Shown here: positions 8,068 to 11,332 of the stretch, piece by piece
How the letters are laid out: every line of letters starts with the position of its first letter
Position numbering within the stretch: the stretch's first letter is position 1
Assembly (NCBI GenBank): GCA_902490055.1
Contig: CABUCP010000054.1
Location: 1 to 11,332 of the forward strand
DNA: 11,332 bases
Direction of reading: 5' to 3'
Source: an uncultured Klebsiella sp.
GTDB taxonomy: Bacteria > Pseudomonadota > Gammaproteobacteria > Enterobacterales > Enterobacteriaceae
Notes under the pieces: model-generated
Database searches by the model: none
What the model was told of the DNA's origin: nothing
The model's input: the letters and a program-made list of their open reading frames with translations, nothing else
Program-made: the position numbers and the translations under genes

Positions 8068-9384
8068 ATGATAACTACTACAAAATTAGATCCGATTGAA
8101 ACCGCATCGCGTGATGAACTGCAGGCCCTGCAAACCCAGCGCCTGAAATGGACGCTGAAACATGCGTATGAAAATGTGCCGATGTATCGCCGTAAATTCG
8201 ACGCCGCGGGCGTGCACCCTGACGATTTCCGGGAACTGAGCGACCTGAAAAAATTCCCGTGCACCACCAAACAAGATCTGCGCGACAACTATCCGTTCGA
8301 TACCTTCGCGGTGCCGATGGAGCAAGTGGTGCGCATTCACGCTTCGTCCGGCACTACCGGTAAACCGACGGTGGTGGGCTATACGCAAAACGATATTGAT
8401 AACTGGGCCAATATTGTCGCCCGTTCGCTGCGCGCCGCCGGCGGTTCGGCGAAAGATAAAATTCACGTCGCCTACGGCTACGGCCTGTTTACCGGCGGCC
8501 TCGGCGCGCATTACGGCGCGGAACGTCTTGGCGCGACGGTGATCCCGATGTCCGGCGGTCAGACCGAGAAGCAGGCGCAGCTGATCCGTGATTTCCAGCC
8601 GGACATGATTATGGTGACGCCGTCCTACTGTCTGAATCTGATTGAAGAGCTGGAACGCCAGATGGGCGGTGACGCGCGCGGTTGCTCATTACGCGTCGGC
8701 GTGTTTGGCGCCGAGCCGTGGACGCTGGCGATGCGCGCGGAGATCGAGCGCCGCCTGGGAATCACCGCGCTGGACATTTACGGCCTGTCGGAAGTGATGG
8801 GGCCGGGAGTGGCGATGGAGTGTCTGGAGACCGTCGACGGCCCGACCATCTGGGAAGATCACTTCTTCCCGGAAATCGTCAACCCGGACGACGGCACGCC
8901 GCTGGACGATGGCGAACATGGCGAATTGCTATTCACCACGCTCACCAAAGAAGCGTTGCCGGTGATCCGCTACCGCACCCGCGACCTGACGCGCCTGCTG
9001 CCGGGAACCGCGCGCACTATGCGCCGCATGGATCGTATCAGCGGTCGCAGCGACGATATGCTGATTATCCGCGGGGTTAACGTTTTCCCGTCGCAGCTAG
9101 AAGAAGAAATTCTCAAGTTTGAACACCTGGCGCCGCATTATCAGCTGGAAGTGAACCGCCGCGGCCATCTGGATTCGCTGGCGATCCGCGTTGAGTTGAA
9201 AGAGAGTGGGCTGGCGTTGAGCCACGAGCAGCGCTGTCAAATCTGCCACCAGCTGCGCCACCGCATTAAATCGATGGTCGGAATTTCTACCGATATTACT
9301 ATCGTCAACTGCGGCAGTATTCCGCGCTCTGAAGGAAAAGCGTGTCGGGTCTTCGACCTGCGCAAAGCGGTGGTCAGCGGTTAA
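8068..9384 (+). CDS. paaK: PaaK, phenylacetate-CoA ligase
   Basis: PaaK activates phenylacetate to phenylacetyl-CoA using ATP (released as AMP plus pyrophosphate), the first committed step; the product is both the epoxidase substrate and the PaaX effector. The 438-residue AMP-forming ligase (E. coli 437) has the adenylate-forming P-loop SSGTTGKPT at 93-101, the aromatic-acid-specific region with YGYGLFTGGLGAHYGAE, the A5-like YGLSEVMGPGVA, and the hinge region GRSDDMLIIRGVNVFPSQ. The ATG at 8068 is chosen because MITTTKLDPIETAS matches the E. coli N-terminus; an in-frame TTG at 8047 would add seven residues. The ribosome site is weak (GAG at 8056-8058), and the 26-base gap after paaJ is the largest in the catabolic operon. 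The mature protein is soluble, with no signal peptide. Confidence 0.97.
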   Translation: MITTTKLDPIETASRDELQALQTQRLKWTLKHAYENVPMYRRKFDAAGVHPDDFRELSDLKKFPCTTKQDLRDNYPFDTFAVPMEQVVRIHASSGTTGKPTVVGYTQNDIDNWANIVARSLRAAGGSAKDKIHVAYGYGLFTGGLGAHYGAERLGATVIPMSGGQTEKQAQLIRDFQPDMIMVTPSYCLNLIEELERQMGGDARGCSLRVGVFGAEPWTLAMRAEIERRLGITALDIYGLSEVMGPGVAMECLETVDGPTIWEDHFFPEIVNPDDGTPLDDGEHGELLFTTLTKEALPVIRYRTRDLTRLLPGTARTMRRMDRISGRSDDMLIIRGVNVFPSQLEEEILKFEHLAPHYQLEVNRRGHLDSLAIRVELKESGLALSHEQRCQICHQLRHRIKSMVGISTDITIVNCGSIPRSEGKACRVFDLRKAVVSG

Positions 9385-9391
9385 TTGGTCG

Positions 9392-9422
9392 CCCGGCTGA
9401 GGCGTTTACGCCGTAAGCCGGG
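9392..9422 (+). terminator. GC-rich hairpin after paaK (partial terminator or REP-like element)
   Basis: An inverted repeat begins eight bases after the paaK stop. A 7-bp perfect outer stem (9392-9398 with 9416-9422) is followed by a small internal loop (2 nt against 3 nt), then a 4-bp inner stem (9401-9404 with 9409-9412) closed by a TTTA loop. No T-run follows (next bases GAATTTCC), so it is not a classical intrinsic terminator. It may protect the 3' end of the catabolic transcript, act in Rho-assisted termination, or be a degenerate REP unit. It separates the catabolic operon from paaXY and overlaps where a -35 box for paaX would sit. Confidence 0.5.
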
Positions 9423-9432
9423 GAATTTCCTG

Positions 9433-9441
9433 TGCTATGAT
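9433..9441 (+). promoter_or_regulatory. Extended -10 promoter candidate for paaX-paaY
   Basis: TGCTATGAT is an extended -10 element (TGn followed by TATGAT, five of six matches to TATAAT). The predicted transcription start is near 9448, about 30 bases before the paaX ATG. No good -35 hexamer is found 16-18 bases upstream (that stretch is the right arm of the hairpin), which an extended -10 can tolerate. A weaker alternative -10, TATAAC at 9456-9461, lies downstream. A separate paaX promoter in this gap fits the E. coli arrangement, in which paaXY is its own unit. Confidence 0.45.
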
Positions 9442-9443
9442 TC
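9436..9443 (+). promoter_or_regulatory. PaaX operator-like core overlapping the paaX -10
   Basis: TATGATTC matches all eight core positions (TRTGATTC) of the 15-bp PaaX recognition motif reported for E. coli, WWTRTGATTCGYGWT as I recall it. The flanking positions match poorly (two of seven). It lies exactly on the candidate -10, where bound repressor would block RNA polymerase, suggesting that PaaX autoregulates. This is a motif-level inference from one site. Confidence 0.35.
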
Positions 9444-9476
9444 ATAAAGGAAAAATATAACAACAGAATGAATCAG

Positions 9477-10403
9477 ATGAGTAAACTCGACGCCTTTATT
9501 CAACAGGCCGTGACGGCGACGCCGATCAGCGGTACCTCGCTTATCGCCTCGCTGTACGGCGATGCCTTATTACAACGCGGTGGCGAAGTCTGGCTGGGCA
9601 GCGTCGCGGCGCTGCTGGAAGGTTTAGGCTTCGGCGAGCGCTTCGTACGCACCGCGCTATTTCGCCTCAATAAAGAAGAGTGGCTTGACGTGGTTCGTAT
9701 CGGCCGCCGTAGCTTCTACCGACTGAGTGACAAAGGCCTGCGCCTGACCCGTCGCGCTGAACATAAAATCTATCGCGCAAACGCGCCGGAATGGGATGGT
9801 ACCTGGCTGCTGCTGCTCTCCGAAGGGTTAGAGAAAAACCTGCTGGCGGAAGTGAAAAAACAGCTCCTGTGGCAGGGATTTGGCGCGCTGGCGCCGAGTT
9901 TATTGGCCTCGCCGTCGCAAAAGCTGGCGGACGTGCAATCGCTACTGCATGAAGCCGGCGTGGCCGAAAATGTGATCTGTTTTGAGGCGCACTCGCCGCT
10001 GGCGCTCTCGAGGGCGGCGCTGCGCGACCGGGTCGAAGAGTGCTGGCATCTCACTGTACAAAATGAGATGTATGAGTCGTTTATCTCGCTATTCCGCCCG
10101 TTATTGCCGCTGCTGCGCGATGGCGAGCCGGAAGAACTAACGCCGGAGCGCTGTTTCCAGATCCAACTGTTGCTGATTCATTTTTATCGCCGGGTAGTGC
10201 TAAAAGACCCGCTCCTGCCGGAAGAACTGTTGCCCGCACACTGGGCCGGGCAAACCGCCCGTCAACTGTGTATCAACATTTATCAACGTGTCACGCCCGG
10301 CGCGCTGGCGTTTGTCGGCGAGAAAGGCGAAAGCTCGGTTGGCGAGCTTCCTGCGCCGGGGCCGCTTTATTTTCAACGTTTCGGCGGTCTGCCGAACGTC
10401 TAA
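9477..10403 (+). CDS. paaX: PaaX, phenylacetyl-CoA-responsive repressor of the paa genes
   Basis: PaaX represses the paa promoters and is released by phenylacetyl-CoA, not by free phenylacetate. The 308-residue product carries an N-terminal winged-helix DNA-binding region (about 1-95, including GFGERFVRTALFRLNKE and the wing-like RIGRRSFYRLSDKGLRLTRR). It is followed by the PaaX-type central domain (WQGFGALAPSLLASPSQK) and a helical C-terminal domain (RCFQIQLLLIHFYRRVVLKD). The ATG at 9477 matches the E. coli start (MSKLD); an in-frame ATG at 9468 would add MNQ. Neither has a well-placed ribosome site, as AAAGGA lies at 9446-9451, too far away. The C-terminus ends just after YFQRFGGLPNV, about ten residues short of my recollection of E. 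coli PaaX (316 aa). It is first in the paaXY unit. Confidence 0.96.
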   Translation: MSKLDAFIQQAVTATPISGTSLIASLYGDALLQRGGEVWLGSVAALLEGLGFGERFVRTALFRLNKEEWLDVVRIGRRSFYRLSDKGLRLTRRAEHKIYRANAPEWDGTWLLLLSEGLEKNLLAEVKKQLLWQGFGALAPSLLASPSQKLADVQSLLHEAGVAENVICFEAHSPLALSRAALRDRVEECWHLTVQNEMYESFISLFRPLLPLLRDGEPEELTPERCFQIQLLLIHFYRRVVLKDPLLPEELLPAHWAGQTARQLCINIYQRVTPGALAFVGEKGESSVGELPAPGPLYFQRFGGLPNV

Positions 10404-10412
10404 GGAGATTGC

Positions 10413-11003
10413 ATGCCGATTTATCAGATTGATGGATTGACCCCGGTGGTACCGGATGAGAGCTATGTCCACCCGACGGCGGTGTTAATTGGCGATGTGA
10501 TCCTCGGTAAAGGGGTCTACGTTGGCCCCAACGCCAGTCTGCGCGGCGACTTTGGTCGCATTGTGGTGAAAGATGGGGCGAATATTCAGGATAACTGCGT
10601 GATGCACGGCTTCCCCGGCCAGGATACGGTAGTGGAAGAGGAGGGCCACATTGGCCACGGCGCGATCCTACATGGCTGTGTGATCGGCCGCAATGCGCTG
10701 GTGGGGATGAGCGCGGTGATCATCGACGGCGCGGTGATTGGTGAAAATAGTATCGTCGGCGCTTCGGCATTCGTGAAAGCAAAAGCGGAAATGCCGGCTA
10801 ATCATTTGATTATCGGTAGTCCGGCGAAAGCGATCCGCGCCCTCAGCGAACAGGAGCTGGAGTGGAAAAAACACGGCACACGCGAATATCAGGTGCTGGT
10901 AGAGCGCTGCAAGCAATCACTGCATCAAGTCGAACCATTGAAGGAGATGGAAGAAGGGCGTAAAAGACTGGAGTTTGACGAGAATTTGCGGCCAAAATCG
11001 TAA
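10413..11003 (+). CDS. paaY: PaaY, hexapeptide-repeat acyl-CoA thioesterase
   Basis: PaaY is a trimeric left-handed beta-helix protein of the gamma-carbonic-anhydrase-like family. In the paa pathway it is a thioesterase that hydrolyses toxic ring-derived CoA esters formed when epoxide or semialdehyde intermediates escape, freeing CoA. The 196 residues equal the E. coli length. Successive hexapeptide repeats (for example [18 protein letters not shown], and [20 protein letters not shown]) run to about residue 145, followed by a C-terminal helical tail. The metal-binding histidines are present: His65 (VMHGF), and His82 and His87 (GHGAILHG) with the five-residue spacing typical of the family. The start has an excellent AAGGAG at 10402-10407, five bases upstream and overlapping the paaX stop, in contrast to the poor paaX site. 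The related CaiE proteins are an alternative, but the context decides for PaaY. Confidence 0.96.
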   Translation: MPIYQIDGLTPVVPDESYVHPTAVLIGDVILGKGVYVGPNASLRGDFGRIVVKDGANIQDNCVMHGFPGQDTVVEEEGHIGHGAILHGCVIGRNALVGMSAVIIDGAVIGENSIVGASAFVKAKAEMPANHLIIGSPAKAIRALSEQELEWKKHGTREYQVLVERCKQSLHQVEPLKEMEEGRKRLEFDENLRPKS

Positions 11004-11004
11004 A

Positions 11005-11044
11005 ATTGAAGATAAAAATAAACCTCCCGCAGATGCGGGAGGTT
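11005..11044 (-). terminator. Intrinsic terminator of azoR, in the convergent paaY-azoR gap
   Basis: A 10-bp perfect stem (11021-11030 with 11035-11044) closes an AGAT loop. Read on the minus strand it begins seven bases after the azoR stop and is followed by a T-rich tract (complement of 11011-11020, TATTTTTATC), so it is a classic Rho-independent terminator for azoR. On the plus strand the same hairpin comes 17 bases after the paaY stop but is followed by GGTGTCATC, with no T-run. Any stop of paaXY transcription here would be less efficient or need Rho. Confidence 0.85.
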
Positions 11045-11051
11045 GGTGTCA

Positions 11052-11332
<281 letters not shown>

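Larger units (their letters stand above)
9431..9446 (+). promoter_or_regulatory. CRP-like palindrome overlapping the paaX -10 (weak candidate)
   Basis: TGTGC-N6-TCATA matches eight of the ten conserved positions of the CRP consensus TGTGA-N6-TCACA. Its centre, near 9438.5, sits on the extended -10, so it is not at an activating distance (-41.5 or -61.5) from either start predicted here. It would act as a repressor site, belong to an unrecognised start, or be a chance match. It shares bases with the PaaX-like core, so the two readings may not be independent. Confidence 0.22.

Noticed and set aside
9391..9423. Hairpin as a classical intrinsic terminator
   Set aside because: There is no T-run after either arm, so only a partial terminator, stabiliser or REP-like role is supported.

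Overview
The window is most of a phenylacetate (PAA) catabolic island from a gamma-proteobacterium of the Enterobacterales. Every protein reads as a close, nearly full-length relative of its E. coli counterpart, in the same order. Composition is GC-rich (58% in the first 60 bases, similar by eye elsewhere). The azoR gene directly beyond paaY, with no ydbA-like autotransporter gene between, points to Klebsiella, Raoultella, Enterobacter or a near relative rather than E. coli itself; this is an inference from remembered gene order. There is no mobile element, CRISPR array, tRNA or rRNA, and no gene-free stretch longer than about 100 bases.

Layout. Positions 1-9384 (+) hold one tightly packed catabolic operon, paaA (5' end missing)-B-C-D-E-F-G-H-I-J-K. 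Junctions are short gaps of 2-26 nt or stop/start overlaps, so no internal promoter is expected. Positions 9385-9476 are the only real intergenic region on the plus strand. It holds a GC-rich hairpin, an extended -10 promoter candidate, and a PaaX-operator-like core lying on that -10. Positions 9477-11003 (+) are paaX (repressor) and paaY (thioesterase). A 48-nt convergent gap with a strong hairpin follows, and then the C-terminal part of azoR on the minus strand, cut by the window end.

How the genes work together (established for the E. coli/Pseudomonas pathway). PaaK makes phenylacetyl-CoA. The PaaABCE di-iron monooxygenase, with PaaD as a probable Fe-S maturation factor, converts it to the ring-1,2-epoxide. 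PaaG isomerises the epoxide to oxepin-CoA. PaaZ, not in this window and expected divergently upstream of paaA, opens the ring and oxidises the aldehyde. PaaJ, PaaF, PaaG and PaaH then run beta-oxidation-like steps to acetyl-CoA and succinyl-CoA. PaaI and PaaY are thioesterases that rescue CoA from stalled or toxic intermediates. PaaX represses the paa promoters until phenylacetyl-CoA accumulates.

I found no undescribed system: this is a well-characterised pathway. The points worth a second look are regulatory: the composite paaK-paaX control region, the apparently weak translation initiation of paaX and paaK, and a convergent terminator whose U-tract faces only azoR.
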